From: Kineococcus endophyticus
GTDB taxonomy: Bacteria > Actinomycetota > Actinomycetes > Actinomycetales > Kineococcaceae
Length of the DNA: 64,000 nucleotides
Assembly: GCF_040796495.1 (NCBI RefSeq)
Contig: NZ_JBFNQN010000012.1
Coordinates: 1-64,000, forward strand
Direction: 5' to 3'
Shown here: one piece after another, positions 33,887 to 41,987 of the stretch
How the letters are laid out: each line of letters starts with the position of its first letter
Numbering within the stretch: position 1 is the stretch's first letter
Program-made: the position numbers and the translations under genes
The notes under the pieces: model-generated
What the model was told of the DNA's origin: nothing
Databases searched by the model: none
The model's input: only the letters and a program-made list of their open reading frames with translations

Positions 33887-34297
33887 TCAGGCGTGCCGGG
33901 GAACGGGAGCGCGGGGCGTGCGGTGCTGCCCGGCGTACGCGAGCACGTCCTCGAGCAGCACCCGGCGGTGCGTGCCGGGTTTCGTGTACGGCAGGGCGCC
34001 GGACTCCAGGAGCCGGACCATCGTCGGCCGGCTCACCCCGAGCACGTCGGCGGCCTCCTGCGTGGTGAGGAGCGCCTCGTGCGGGGTGAGGGTGACGGCC
34101 TCGCCGTGGGCGAGGGCGGTGACGGTCTCGCGCAGGGCGTGGGCCAGTTCCGGTGGCAGCGCGGCCCCGCGTCGGCCAACCTTCAACGACAGCAGCGCCT
34201 CGGGCTGCGCAGCGAGGAGTTCAGCGAGTTCAGCGAGACCTTCGAGGCCGGGTCGGACGGTGACCTCGGCGCCGTGGCAGGCGACGGACGACGACAC
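33887..34297 (-). CDS. Excisionase/antitoxin-like HTH protein
   Basis: A 136-aa DNA-binding protein. Residues 75-125 form an excisionase-family HTH ([20 protein letters not shown], later [22 protein letters not shown]), preceded by a helical region that starts after VTVRPG. Such proteins often act as antitoxins to a downstream PIN-domain RNase. No PIN gene follows here; the next gene in that direction is the WYL regulator on the other strand. It may be an orphan antitoxin or a stand-alone regulator. GTG 34297 lies six bases after a TACGGT box. Confidence 0.75.
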   Translation of the reverse strand: MSSSVACHGAEVTVRPGLEGLAELAELLAAQPEALLSLKVGRRGAALPPELAHALRETVTALAHGEAVTLTPHEALLTTQEAADVLGVSRPTMVRLLESGALPYTKPGTHRRVLLEDVLAYAGQHRTPRAPVPRHA

Positions 34298-34303
34298 CGT
34301 CCG

Positions 34304-34309
34304 ACCGTA
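34304..34309 (-). promoter_or_regulatory. Predicted -10 box of a leaderless promoter (HTH protein)
   Basis: TACGGT on the minus strand is six bases before GTG 34297; no ribosome-binding site is seen. Confidence 0.45.
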
Positions 34310-34349
34310 GCAGGGTTCCTCCCGAATCGAACAGAACGAAAATCTGGGT

Positions 34350-34355
34350 TACGCT
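34350..34355 (+). promoter_or_regulatory. Weak candidate -10 box of the mrp operon
   Basis: TACGCT with a poor TCGAAC at -35 (34327-34332). It would give a leader of about 30 nt including the GAGG ribosome site before mrpA. Confidence 0.3.
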
Positions 34356-34393
34356 GTGAGAACCGACCTGCCCCCGATTCGTGAGGACCGGCC

Positions 34394-37201
34394 GTGCTGA
34401 CACTGCTGCTCGTCCACGCTGTCGCCGCCGTCCTCGCCGTGCCCCTGGTGAGGTGGCTGGACCGGCGCGCGTTCACGCTGCTCGCCCTCGCTCCCGCGGC
34501 CACGACGGTCTGGGCGGCGTTCCAGGGCCCCGCCGTCCTGCGCGGGCAGACCCCCGAGGTCGTCGTCCCCTGGGTCCCCTCCCTGGGCGCCGAACTCGCG
34601 TTCCGCCTCGACCCGTTGTCGTGGGTCCTCACGCTGCTCGTCGGCGGGGTGGGTGCCCTCGTCCTGTTCTACTGCGGCAGCTACTTCCACGCGAAGGACC
34701 CGGGATCTGCGCGGTTCGCCGCCGTCCTGACCGCGTTCACCGGCGCCATGACCGGACTCGTGCTCGCCGACGACCTCGTCCAGCTGTACGTGTTCTGGGA
34801 ACTCACCACGGTGTTCTCGTACCTGCTCATCGGGTACGACTCGCACAAGCGCTCCGCCCGCCGCGCGGCGACGCAAGCCCTGGTCGTCACGACCTTCGGC
34901 GGCCTGGCGATGCTCGTGGGGCTCATCGTCATCGGGCAGGCAGCCGGGACCTACCGGTTGTCGGCGGTCCTGGAGAACTTCCCCACCGGCCCGTCCGTGA
35001 CGGTCGCGGTCGTCCTGCTGCTCGTCGGCGCGATCTCGAAGTCCGCGCTCGTGCCGTTCCACTTCTGGTTGCCGGCCGCGATGGCCGCACCCACCCCGGT
35101 CAGCGCCTACCTGCACGCGGCCGCCATGGTGAAGGCCGGCATCTACCTCGTCGCGCGGTTCGCCCCGGCGGCCGCCGAGATGCCCGAGTGGCGGACGACC
35201 GTCCTGGTCCTCGGCCTGACGACGATGGTCCTCGGCGGGTACCGCTCGCTGCGCCAGCACGACGTGAAGCTGCTGCTCGCGTTCGGCACGGTCAGCCAGC
35301 TGGGTTTCCTCACCGTCCTCGTCGGGGCGGGGACCGCGGCCGCCACGACGGCCGGCATCGCGCTGCTGATCGCCCACGCGACGTTCAAGGCGTCGCTGTT
35401 CCTCGTCGTCGGCGTCGTCGACCACCAGACCGGGACACGGGACCTGCGCGAACTGTCCGGGCTCGGGCGCCGGATGCCGCTGCTCGCGGTCGTCGGCACC
35501 GTCTCGGCCGCCTCGATGGCCGGGGTTCCCGTGGCCGCGGGTTTCGTCGCCAAGGAGGCCGCGTACGCGGCGTTCCTGCAGGACCCCGTCGTGCTCGGCG
35601 TGCTGGTGCTCGGGTCGGTGATCACGGCCGCGTACTCGGCGCGCTTCGTGTGGGGCACGTTCTGGCGCAAGCCGGGCGTCCCCGACTCCACCGCCCCGCG
35701 GCCGTCGGCCGGGCTCATCGCCTCCCCCCTCGTGCTGGCCGGCGTCACCCTGCTCGCCGGGCCGCTGGCCCCGCTCGTGGACCGGCCCGCGGCGCTCATC
35801 GCCCACGACCTGCCCGGCGAGGCCGAGCACCTCGCGCTGTGGCACGGGTTCTCGCTGCCGCTGCTGCTGACGGTCGTGACGTTCGCGCTGGCCGCCGTCC
35901 TCGTCGTCACCAAGGACCGCGTCGAGGCGCTGCAGGCGCGCGGCCCGGGAGTCCCCGGCGCCGACCGGGGGTACCGCAAGACCGTGCGCGCCGTGGACCG
36001 CATCGCCGTCGAGGTCACCGGTGCCACCCAGCGTGGTTCGCTGCCGATCTACCTCGCCTCGATCCTGGTCGTCGTCGTCCTCGTGCCCGGGGGCGCGCTG
36101 CTGTGGACGCGGCCGTGGCCCAGCGACGTCGTCCTCTACGACAACGTCGGGCAGGTCCTCGTCGGGATCGTCGTCGTGGCGGCCGCCGTCCTCACCGTGC
36201 GGGCCCGCCGGCGCCTGCGGGCCGTGATGCTCGCGGGCGTCACGGGGTACGGCGTGACGTTGCTTTTCGTGCTGCACGCCGGCCCGGACCTCGCGCTCAC
36301 GCAGGCGCTGGCCGAGACCATCACGCTCGTCGTGTTCGTCCTCGCGCTGCGCCGGCTGCCCCCGTTCTTCTCCTCGCGCCCGCTCGTGGGCACGCGCTGG
36401 GTGCGCATCGCGATCGGCGTCGCCGTCGGCACCTGCACGTCCCTGTTCGCGCTCGTCGCGTCCGGCGCCCGCGTCGCCGTCCCCGTCTCGATCGACCTGC
36501 CCGACCTCGCCTACTCCTTCGGCGGCGGGAAGAACGTCGTCAACGTGACGCTCGTCGACGCCCGCGCCTGGGACACCATGGGCGAGATCTCGGTGCTGCT
36601 CGTCGCCGCGACCGGGGTCGCGAGCCTCGTCTTCAACCGGCGGATGGGGTCGATCGACCAGGCGTTCACCGCTCACACGGACCCGCAGGAGGACGCGCCG
36701 CGCAGGTCGCGGCTGCAGAACTGGCTGCCCGCGGGCAGCACCGTCGACCCCGAGCGCCGCTCCGTCGTCTTCGAGGTCGTCACGCGGCTGACGTTCCACG
36801 CCATCCTCGTGCTGTCGGTGTACCTGGTGTTCTCCGGGCACAATCAGCCCGGCGGCGGATTCGCCGGCGGTCTGGTCGCCGGGCTCGCGCTCGTCGTGCG
36901 CTACCTCGCGGGCGGTCGGTACGAGTTCAACACCGCGGTCCCCATCAACGCGGGCTGGCTGCTCGGCAGCGGCCTGTTCCTGTCCGCCGGCACCGGCCTG
37001 GTCGGCATCCTCATCGGCCAGGGCGTGCTGCAGACCGCGATCATCCAGTTCGACGTCGTGCTCCTGGGTCACGTGAAGCTCGTGACCTCCCTGTTCTTCG
37101 ACGTCGGGGTCTACCTGCTCGTCGTCGGCCTCGTGGTCGACGTCATCCGCAGCCTGGGCGCCGAGGTCGACCGCCAGATCGAGGAGGAGGTCTCCCGGTG
37201 A
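34394..37201 (+). CDS. mrpA: Mrp cation/proton antiporter subunit A fused to subunit B
   Basis: A 935-aa membrane protein with some 20 helices, the main proton-handling subunit of the Mrp complex. Residues 100-400 form the proton-antiporter core shared with complex I NuoL, with E136 in VFWELTTVFSYLLIGYD and HAAAMVKAG further on. The C-terminal 150 residues (VTRLTFHAILVLSVYLVFSG, then NQPGGGFAGGLVAG) are the MnhB domain, so B is fused and no separate mrpB follows. The complex exchanges sodium or other cations for protons in pH and salt tolerance. GTG 34394 has GAGG upstream; its stop overlaps mrpC. Confidence 0.93.
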   Translation: MLTLLLVHAVAAVLAVPLVRWLDRRAFTLLALAPAATTVWAAFQGPAVLRGQTPEVVVPWVPSLGAELAFRLDPLSWVLTLLVGGVGALVLFYCGSYFHAKDPGSARFAAVLTAFTGAMTGLVLADDLVQLYVFWELTTVFSYLLIGYDSHKRSARRAATQALVVTTFGGLAMLVGLIVIGQAAGTYRLSAVLENFPTGPSVTVAVVLLLVGAISKSALVPFHFWLPAAMAAPTPVSAYLHAAAMVKAGIYLVARFAPAAAEMPEWRTTVLVLGLTTMVLGGYRSLRQHDVKLLLAFGTVSQLGFLTVLVGAGTAAATTAGIALLIAHATFKASLFLVVGVVDHQTGTRDLRELSGLGRRMPLLAVVGTVSAASMAGVPVAAGFVAKEAAYAAFLQDPVVLGVLVLGSVITAAYSARFVWGTFWRKPGVPDSTAPRPSAGLIASPLVLAGVTLLAGPLAPLVDRPAALIAHDLPGEAEHLALWHGFSLPLLLTVVTFALAAVLVVTKDRVEALQARGPGVPGADRGYRKTVRAVDRIAVEVTGATQRGSLPIYLASILVVVVLVPGGALLWTRPWPSDVVLYDNVGQVLVGIVVVAAAVLTVRARRRLRAVMLAGVTGYGVTLLFVLHAGPDLALTQALAETITLVVFVLALRRLPPFFSSRPLVGTRWVRIAIGVAVGTCTSLFALVASGARVAVPVSIDLPDLAYSFGGGKNVVNVTLVDARAWDTMGEISVLLVAATGVASLVFNRRMGSIDQAFTAHTDPQEDAPRRSRLQNWLPAGSTVDPERRSVVFEVVTRLTFHAILVLSVYLVFSGHNQPGGGFAGGLVAGLALVVRYLAGGRYEFNTAVPINAGWLLGSGLFLSAGTGLVGILIGQGVLQTAIIQFDVVLLGHVKLVTSLFFDVGVYLLVVGLVVDVIRSLGAEVDRQIEEEVSR

Positions 37202-37635
37202 GCCCCAACCTGACGCTCGTGGTGGTCTCCGGGGTGCTCGTCGCCTGCGGGGTCGCCCTGCTGCTCGAACGCACCCTGACGCGCGTGCTCGTCGGCATCG
37301 TGCTGCTCGGCAACGGCATCAACATCCTGTTCCTCGTCGCGAGCGGCCGCCCCGGCCGGGCCCCGATCCTCAGCGGCGGGACGACCGCGGAGACGATGAG
37401 CGACCCGCTCCCCCAGGCCATGGTCCTGACGGCCATCGTCATCACGCTCGGGATGGTCGCGTTCGTCCTCGCCCTGGCGTACCGCAGCTGGCAGCTCGAC
37501 GGCCACGACGAGGTCCAGGACGACGTCGAGGACCGCCGGATCGTGCGGCGGGCCGAACTCGACGAGACGTCCGCCAGCTACGACGACGACACGCACGAGA
37601 CGAGCGACGAAGAGGGCGAGGGGGTGAGCCGGTGA
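37198..37635 (+). CDS. mrpC: Mrp antiporter subunit C
   Basis: A 145-aa protein of the NuoK-like fold with three helices. ERTLTRVLVGIVLLGNGINILFL and DPLPQAMVLTAIVITLGMVAF are characteristic, including the Asn/Gly segment and the conserved DPLPQALVLTAIVI-type motif. After helix three comes an acidic cytoplasmic tail (DDTHETSDEEGEG) longer than in Bacillus. GTG overlaps the mrpA stop and its own stop overlaps mrpD. Confidence 0.92.
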   Translation: MSPNLTLVVVSGVLVACGVALLLERTLTRVLVGIVLLGNGINILFLVASGRPGRAPILSGGTTAETMSDPLPQAMVLTAIVITLGMVAFVLALAYRSWQLDGHDEVQDDVEDRRIVRRAELDETSASYDDDTHETSDEEGEGVSR

Positions 37636-39212
37636 ACGGGATCGACTGGAACGACTGGCCCCGGGTCCTGCTGCCGCTGCCCGTCGTCCTGCCGCTGTTC
37701 GCGGCGGGGCTGACCTTGGCGCTGGCCCGCCGACCGCGCGCGCAGCGCACGATCAGCGTCACCGCGCTGAGCATCGTCGTCGCCGCCACCGTCGCGATGC
37801 TGGTCCTCACCGACCGCGGGAACGGGACGTACTCCATCGCCGTCGGCGGCTGGCCCTCCCGGCTCGGGATCCCGCTGGTGGCGGACCGGCTCTCGACGCT
37901 CATGCTCGTCGTGAGTTCGGTCGTCACCCTCGCCGTCCTGCTCTACTCCCTCGCGCAGGGCGTCGCCGACGGCGAGGAGGGGACGCCGGTCTCGATCTAC
38001 CACCCGACGTACCTCGTGCTGTCGGCCGGCGTCTCGAACGCGTTCCTGTCCGGGGACCTGTTCAACCTCTACGTCGGGTTCGAGATCCTGCTGGCGGCCA
38101 GCTACATCCTGCTGACCCTCGGCGGGACCAAGGCGCGCGTGCGGGCCGGGACGACCTACGTCGTCGTGAGCCTGCTGTCGTCCATGGTGTTCCTCACCGC
38201 GATCGCCCTCGTCTACATGGCGACGGGGACGGTGAACATGGCCGAGCTGTCCGTCCGGCTGCGCGACGTCGACCCCGACGTCCAGCTCGTCCTGCACCTG
38301 CTGCTGCTCGTCGGGTTCGGCATCAAGGCCGCGGTGTTCCCGCTGTCGGCGTGGCTGCCGGACTCCTACCCGACGGCGCCGGCACCCGTCACGGCCGTGT
38401 TCGCCGGGTTGCTGACCAAGGTCGGCGTCTACGCGATCATCCGCACCGAGACGCTGCTGTTCCCCGGCGGCCAGGCCGCCGACCTGCTGCTGTGGGTGGC
38501 GCTGGCGACGATGGTCGTCGGGATCCTCGGCGCCGTGGCCCAGAGCGACGTCAAACGTCTGCTGTCGTTCACGCTCGTCAGCCACATCGGGTACATGGTG
38601 TTCGGGATCGCCCTCGGGACGACGGCCGGGCTGTCCGGCGCGGTGTTCTACGTCGCGCACCACATCACCGTGCAGACGACCCTGTTCCTCGTGACGGGAC
38701 TGGTGGAGCGGTACGCGGGGAGCACCTCCCTGGACGCCCTGGGATCGCTCGCGAAACGCACGCCCGTCCTCGCGGTGCTGTTCTTCGTCCCCGCGATGAA
38801 CCTCGCCGGCATCCCGCCGTTCTCGGGGTTCATCGGCAAGCTCGGCCTGCTGCAGGCCGGCGTCGACGTCGGGACGTGGCCCGCCTACGTCCTCGTGGCC
38901 GGCGGGGTCGTCACGAGCCTCCTGACCCTCTACGCCATCGCCAAGGTGTGGAACCGGGCGTTCTGGCAGGAACCCCAGGAGCACACCGACCGCGACCAGG
39001 TCGCGGGGCTCGCGACCGCGACGCAGGTCGGTGTCCGCACCCCGCTGGGGATGCTCGTCCCGACCGCGGCCCTCGTCGCCGTCGGCGTCGGCATCACGGT
39101 CATCGCCGGCCCGTTGTTCGGCATCAGCGACCGGGCCGCGCAGGACCTGCTGGACCGCGCGCCGTACGTGGACACCGTCCTGCAGGGCGGGGCGTCGGAG
39201 GTGGGGTCGTGA
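37632..39212 (+). CDS. mrpD: Mrp antiporter subunit D
   Basis: A 526-aa membrane protein with about 14 helices, related to NuoM/N. LSGDLFNLYVGFEILLAASY contains the key glutamate. FGIKAAVFPLSAWLPDSYPT holds the lysine of the proton path. VAQSDVKRLLSFTLVSHIGY and GIPPFSGFIGKLGLL are further conserved loops. It works with subunit A as the second antiporter-like module. Both ends overlap neighbouring subunit genes by four bases. Confidence 0.93.
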   Translation: MNGIDWNDWPRVLLPLPVVLPLFAAGLTLALARRPRAQRTISVTALSIVVAATVAMLVLTDRGNGTYSIAVGGWPSRLGIPLVADRLSTLMLVVSSVVTLAVLLYSLAQGVADGEEGTPVSIYHPTYLVLSAGVSNAFLSGDLFNLYVGFEILLAASYILLTLGGTKARVRAGTTYVVVSLLSSMVFLTAIALVYMATGTVNMAELSVRLRDVDPDVQLVLHLLLLVGFGIKAAVFPLSAWLPDSYPTAPAPVTAVFAGLLTKVGVYAIIRTETLLFPGGQAADLLLWVALATMVVGILGAVAQSDVKRLLSFTLVSHIGYMVFGIALGTTAGLSGAVFYVAHHITVQTTLFLVTGLVERYAGSTSLDALGSLAKRTPVLAVLFFVPAMNLAGIPPFSGFIGKLGLLQAGVDVGTWPAYVLVAGGVVTSLLTLYAIAKVWNRAFWQEPQEHTDRDQVAGLATATQVGVRTPLGMLVPTAALVAVGVGITVIAGPLFGISDRAAQDLLDRAPYVDTVLQGGASEVGS

Positions 39213-39811
39213 ACGCCAAGGTGCTCTCGCTGCGCGAACGCGTCAGCGTGCCGATGCTCGTCTGGCTCGTCGTGCTGTGGCTGCTGCTGTGGGGCGACCT
39301 GTCCTGGGCGAACGTCCTGTCCGGAACCCTGCTCGGCCTGCTCGTGACGATCGTCCTGCCGCTGCCGACGGTGAGGTTCGGGCTGCGGATCCGGCCGCTG
39401 CGGATCCTGCTGCTGCTCGGCCGGTTCCTCGTCGACCTGTTCGCCGCGAGCGCCCAGGTCGCCTGGCTCGCGGTCCGGCCGGGGCAGCAGCCGCGCAACT
39501 CCGTCGTGCGGGTCCCCCTGCACAGCGGGTCGGACCTGTTCGTGACGATGACCGCCGAACTCGTCTCGCTCGTCCCGGGTTCGGTCGTCGTGGAGATCGG
39601 GGCCCCGTCCGCGCTCGGCGGCCAGGGGTCGATCTACATCCACGCCCTCGGCGTCGACAGCGCGGAGGGCCGGGAGGAGACCCGGCGCAACGTGCTGCTC
39701 ACCGAGCGCCGGATCATGCGGACGTTCGCGACACCGCAGGCGTACGCCGAGTACCTCGACCGCTGCCGGGCCGACGGCTCGGACGCCCTGTGCGGAGGGA
39801 GCCGCCCGTGA
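39209..39811 (+). CDS. mrpE: Mrp antiporter subunit E
   Basis: A 200-aa MnhE-family protein. Two or three N-terminal helices (LVWLVVLWLLLWGDLSWANV) are followed by a cytoplasmic domain with TMTAELVSLVPGSVVVEI, the family signature. It is needed for assembly or stability of the Mrp complex. Slightly longer than Bacillus MrpE at the C-terminus. GTG start shares bases with the mrpD stop. Confidence 0.9.
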   Translation: MNAKVLSLRERVSVPMLVWLVVLWLLLWGDLSWANVLSGTLLGLLVTIVLPLPTVRFGLRIRPLRILLLLGRFLVDLFAASAQVAWLAVRPGQQPRNSVVRVPLHSGSDLFVTMTAELVSLVPGSVVVEIGAPSALGGQGSIYIHALGVDSAEGREETRRNVLLTERRIMRTFATPQAYAEYLDRCRADGSDALCGGSRP

Positions 39812-40089
39812 ACCCCGTCGTCATCGCCCTGTGCGTGGGGATGCTCACCGTCGCGGCGCTGCTGGCGCTGCTGCGCGTCGCCAAGGGCCCCACGATGCTC
39901 GACCGCGTGATCGCCCTCGACGTCATCGTCGCGATCGTCGTCATCGGGTTGTGCGTCGAGGCCGCGGCGAACCGGCACGCGACCACGCTGCCGGTCATCG
40001 TCGTCCTGGCCCTCGTCGGATTCGTGGGCTCGGTGAGCGTGGCGCGGTACGCGTCCAAGGAGAGCGCCGCGGAGAGGGGACGTCGCTGA
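39808..40089 (+). CDS. mrpF: Mrp antiporter subunit F
   Basis: A 93-aa protein with three helices. RVAKGPTMLDRVIALDVIVA is the diagnostic RxxxGPxxxDRxxAxD motif, with the acidic residue important for activity. GTG overlaps the mrpE stop; the stop TGA shares one base with the mrpG ATG. Confidence 0.92.
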   Translation: MNPVVIALCVGMLTVAALLALLRVAKGPTMLDRVIALDVIVAIVVIGLCVEAAANRHATTLPVIVVLALVGFVGSVSVARYASKESAAERGRR

Positions 40090-40451
40090 TGGACTGGACC
40101 ACGATCGGAACCGTCGTCGGGTCGGCGGCACTGCTGCTCGGCTGCCTGCTGACGCTGGTGGCGGCCATCGGGCTGCTGCGGTTGTCCGACGTCCTCGCCC
40201 GCATGCACACGACGGCCAAGCCGCAGGTGCTGGGCGTCGTGCTGTCCCTCGTGGCGGTGGGCATCGCGCTGCAGCGGACGACGGACATCGCCACCCTCGT
40301 GGCCATCGCCGCGTTCCAGCTGCTCACGGTGCCGGTGGCGGCGCACATGGTGGGCCGGGCGGCCTACCGGACGGGGCAGGTCGACGCGTCCGTCCTCGAC
40401 CACGACGACCTGGCCGAGAAGCTCGCCGAGGAGGAGCGGTCGGCCGGCTGA
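40089..40451 (+). CDS. mrpG: Mrp antiporter subunit G
   Basis: A 120-aa protein with three helices, last gene of the operon. GLLRLSDVLARMHTTAKPQVLG is the MnhG signature. A charged C-terminal tail (DHDDLAEKLAEEER) ends the protein. A TTCCGC/GCGGAA hairpin begins three bases past the stop and may mark the end of the transcript. Confidence 0.92.
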   Translation: MDWTTIGTVVGSAALLLGCLLTLVAAIGLLRLSDVLARMHTTAKPQVLGVVLSLVAVGIALQRTTDIATLVAIAAFQLLTVPVAAHMVGRAAYRTGQVDASVLDHDDLAEKLAEEERSAG

Positions 40452-40454
40452 TGC

Positions 40455-40499
40455 TTCCGCTCGGCGGAACACCCCTGGCGCGGAACGGTGCGGAACCGT
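40455..40499. repeat. Hairpin and three GCGGAAC direct repeats before the LuxR-like gene
   Basis: TTCCGC-TCG-GCGGAA (40455-40469) is a perfect hairpin. Its right arm is the first of three GCGGAAC copies at 40464, 40480 and 40490. ACGGT (40485-40489) and ACCGT (40495-40499) make an overlapping inverted repeat. The cluster could end the mrp transcript and also be the binding site for the next gene's product. Confidence 0.45.
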
Positions 40500-40554
40500 A
40501 ACGTCGGGTGAGTGTCCAACACCGGGCACGGCATCCCGGGCCGAGGAGCGGACC

Positions 40555-40800
40555 GTGACCGACCACGTGGGCAGCACGCCTCCCGTGACCCCCGTCGAGC
40601 GACGTCTCCTGGAGCTGGTGGCCGAGGGCCGCTCCCTCGTCGCAGCGGGCGCCGAACTGGCCCTGGACGTGCGCGGGGTCATCGCGACGGTCTCCGGACT
40701 GCGGGAGCGCTTCGGCGTCCGCAGCACCGCCGCCGCCGTCCGCCGCGCTCGGGCCGTCGGGCTCATCGGCGCCCCGACCGTGCGGGCGCACCTCACCTGA
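40555..40800 (+). CDS. Stand-alone LuxR-like helix-turn-helix protein
   Basis: An 81-aa protein that is little more than a GerE/LuxR DNA-binding domain. TPVERRLLELVAEGRSLVAA starts like the canonical LTxREREVLxLxAxG segment, and VIATVSGLRERFGVRSTAAAVRRARA matches the recognition and dimer helices. No receiver or ligand domain is present. GTG 40555 follows GAGGAG. The repeat cluster upstream may be its own operator, and the adjacent mrp operon a possible target. Confidence 0.75.
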   Translation: MTDHVGSTPPVTPVERRLLELVAEGRSLVAAGAELALDVRGVIATVSGLRERFGVRSTAAAVRRARAVGLIGAPTVRAHLT

Positions 40801-40811
40801 GCCCCCGGGGG

Positions 40812-41021
40812 TCAGTCCCCCTCGTGCGAACGGCGGACCCGCCACGCCGCGAGGAAGTAGACGGCTCCCGCGGTGAAGGCGACCGCCGCCAGCCAGGCGA
40901 GCGGGCTGCCGTCGGTGAGGACCACACCCCACGACAGCGCCGCCACCACGGCGTAGAGCAGCCCGGACCGCTTCGACTGCTCGAGGGTCTTCGTCGCCCG
41001 CCACCACGGTTGTCTCGCCAC
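40812..41021 (-). CDS. Small two-span membrane protein
   Basis: A 69-aa protein. A basic N-terminus (MARQPWWRATKTLEQSKRSG) precedes two helices, LLYAVVAALSWGVVLT and PLAWLAAVAFTAGAVYFLAAW, and a charged tail. It resembles the separate 73-aa small membrane protein near 43.7 kb in layout (helices spaced around a short loop, WQ/WR then basic end), so the two may be distant paralogues. Function unknown. Confidence 0.6.
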   Translation of the reverse strand: MARQPWWRATKTLEQSKRSGLLYAVVAALSWGVVLTDGSPLAWLAAVAFTAGAVYFLAAWRVRRSHEGD

Positions 41022-41043
41022 CGTCCCAGTGTGCCGGAGTCCC

Positions 41044-41757
41044 TCACACCAGAGGTGCCAGCAGGTCCCGCACGGGGCCGACGTAGCGCACCAGACCCAG
41101 CACCGTCAGCGTCGGGAACACGAGGTACTGCAGCAGCGGCTCGGGACCGCGGCCGGCGTCGAACAGGCGCAGCCCGAGCGTCCGGGGTCGCCGCCGGGCC
41201 CACGTCGTGAACGGCACGGGGACACCGTCCGTCGTCAGCGCGTCGCCGGCGATGTGGACCAGGACGCCGCCCGCGACGGCCCAGGGCAACCACGGCAGGT
41301 GGACCCCCTGGTCCGTCAGCCACCACGCGCCCGCACCCGACAGGACGAGGTTGCCGATCGCCGTCTTCTCGGCGTCCCCCGGGACGAGCTGCGCGACGGC
41401 GTGCAGGGCCAGGCCGATGCCCAGGGCGAGGACGGCGAGTGCCGTCCAGTGGTTGCGCGCCGCGAGCGCCGCCAGCCCGCCGAAGACGAGGGGGGCGACG
41501 AGCGCGTCGTGGGTGCCGCCGCGGTGCCGTCGCGCCAGGACGCCGATGAGGCGGGAGAGCCAGCGCGTCGGCGGCCCCCACATCGACCCGGCCGTCGAGC
41601 CCTTCTGGTCCAGGTCGGGCAGGTAGGCGAACCCGCCCCACGCCACGACCCACGCGAGTTGCTCGAGGGGTCGGTCGATGCCGAGGTGCGTGGCGGCGAC
41701 GCCGAGGGTCAGGGCCCCCGCCGCCAGTCCGCTGGCGGCGTGCGCCGGGCCCATCAC
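41044..41757 (-). CDS. YdjM-family membrane-bound metal-dependent hydrolase-like protein
   Basis: A 237-aa integral membrane protein of the LexA-binding inner-membrane hydrolase family (PF04307). It begins GPAHAASGLAAGA, has LPDLDQKGS and RRHRGGTHDALVAPL; the histidines and aspartates at helix ends are the supposed metal ligands. LVHIAGDALTTDGVPVPF is another conserved block. Some relatives are SOS-regulated; nothing here shows that. GTG 41757 is preferred over ATG 41754 since GGGAGG lies ten bases upstream. Leftward transcription would start inside the repeat-rich gap. Confidence 0.82.
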   Translation of the reverse strand: MMGPAHAASGLAAGALTLGVAATHLGIDRPLEQLAWVVAWGGFAYLPDLDQKGSTAGSMWGPPTRWLSRLIGVLARRHRGGTHDALVAPLVFGGLAALAARNHWTALAVLALGIGLALHAVAQLVPGDAEKTAIGNLVLSGAGAWWLTDQGVHLPWLPWAVAGGVLVHIAGDALTTDGVPVPFTTWARRRPRTLGLRLFDAGRGPEPLLQYLVFPTLTVLGLVRYVGPVRDLLAPLV

Positions 41758-41816
41758 GGTGTGTCGTCCTCCCAGGTCAGAGGCCTGGAGGGTAGCGCGC
41801 GGCGCCCGGGGGAGGG

Positions 41817-41978
41817 CTCGTTGCCTCCACGAGGACATTGGGCGCCCTCGTTGCCTCCCCGCGGCCCGTGATCGACCTCGGGGAGGCAACGAGGCGCCTC
41901 CCGGGAGATCAACCGAAGGTGCGCGGTGGCCCAACGCGGCCGGTCATCGTCCTCGGGGAGGCAACGAGGCGTCGCCCG
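41817..41978. repeat. Four copies of an intergenic repeat in two orientations
   Basis: The core CGGGGAGGCAACGAGGCG occurs at 41879-41896 and 41954-41971. Inverted copies of it (CTCGTTGCCTCC) lie at 41817-41828 and 41847-41861. The two forward copies sit in 43-bp units (41861-41903 and 41936-41978) that match at about 38 positions, offset by exactly 75 bp. The inverted copy at 41846-41861 and the forward copy at 41879-41894 can fold into a 16-bp stem. This fills most of a 230-bp gap between two leftward genes. Confidence 0.75.
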
Positions 41979-41987
41979 TGGGGTGGG

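Noticed and set aside
34349-37072. 907-codon open frame on the minus strand opposite mrpA
   Set aside because: It is antisense to a clear membrane transporter, its translation is His/Arg/Glu/Asp-rich without domain features, and such long shadows are normal at this G+C content.
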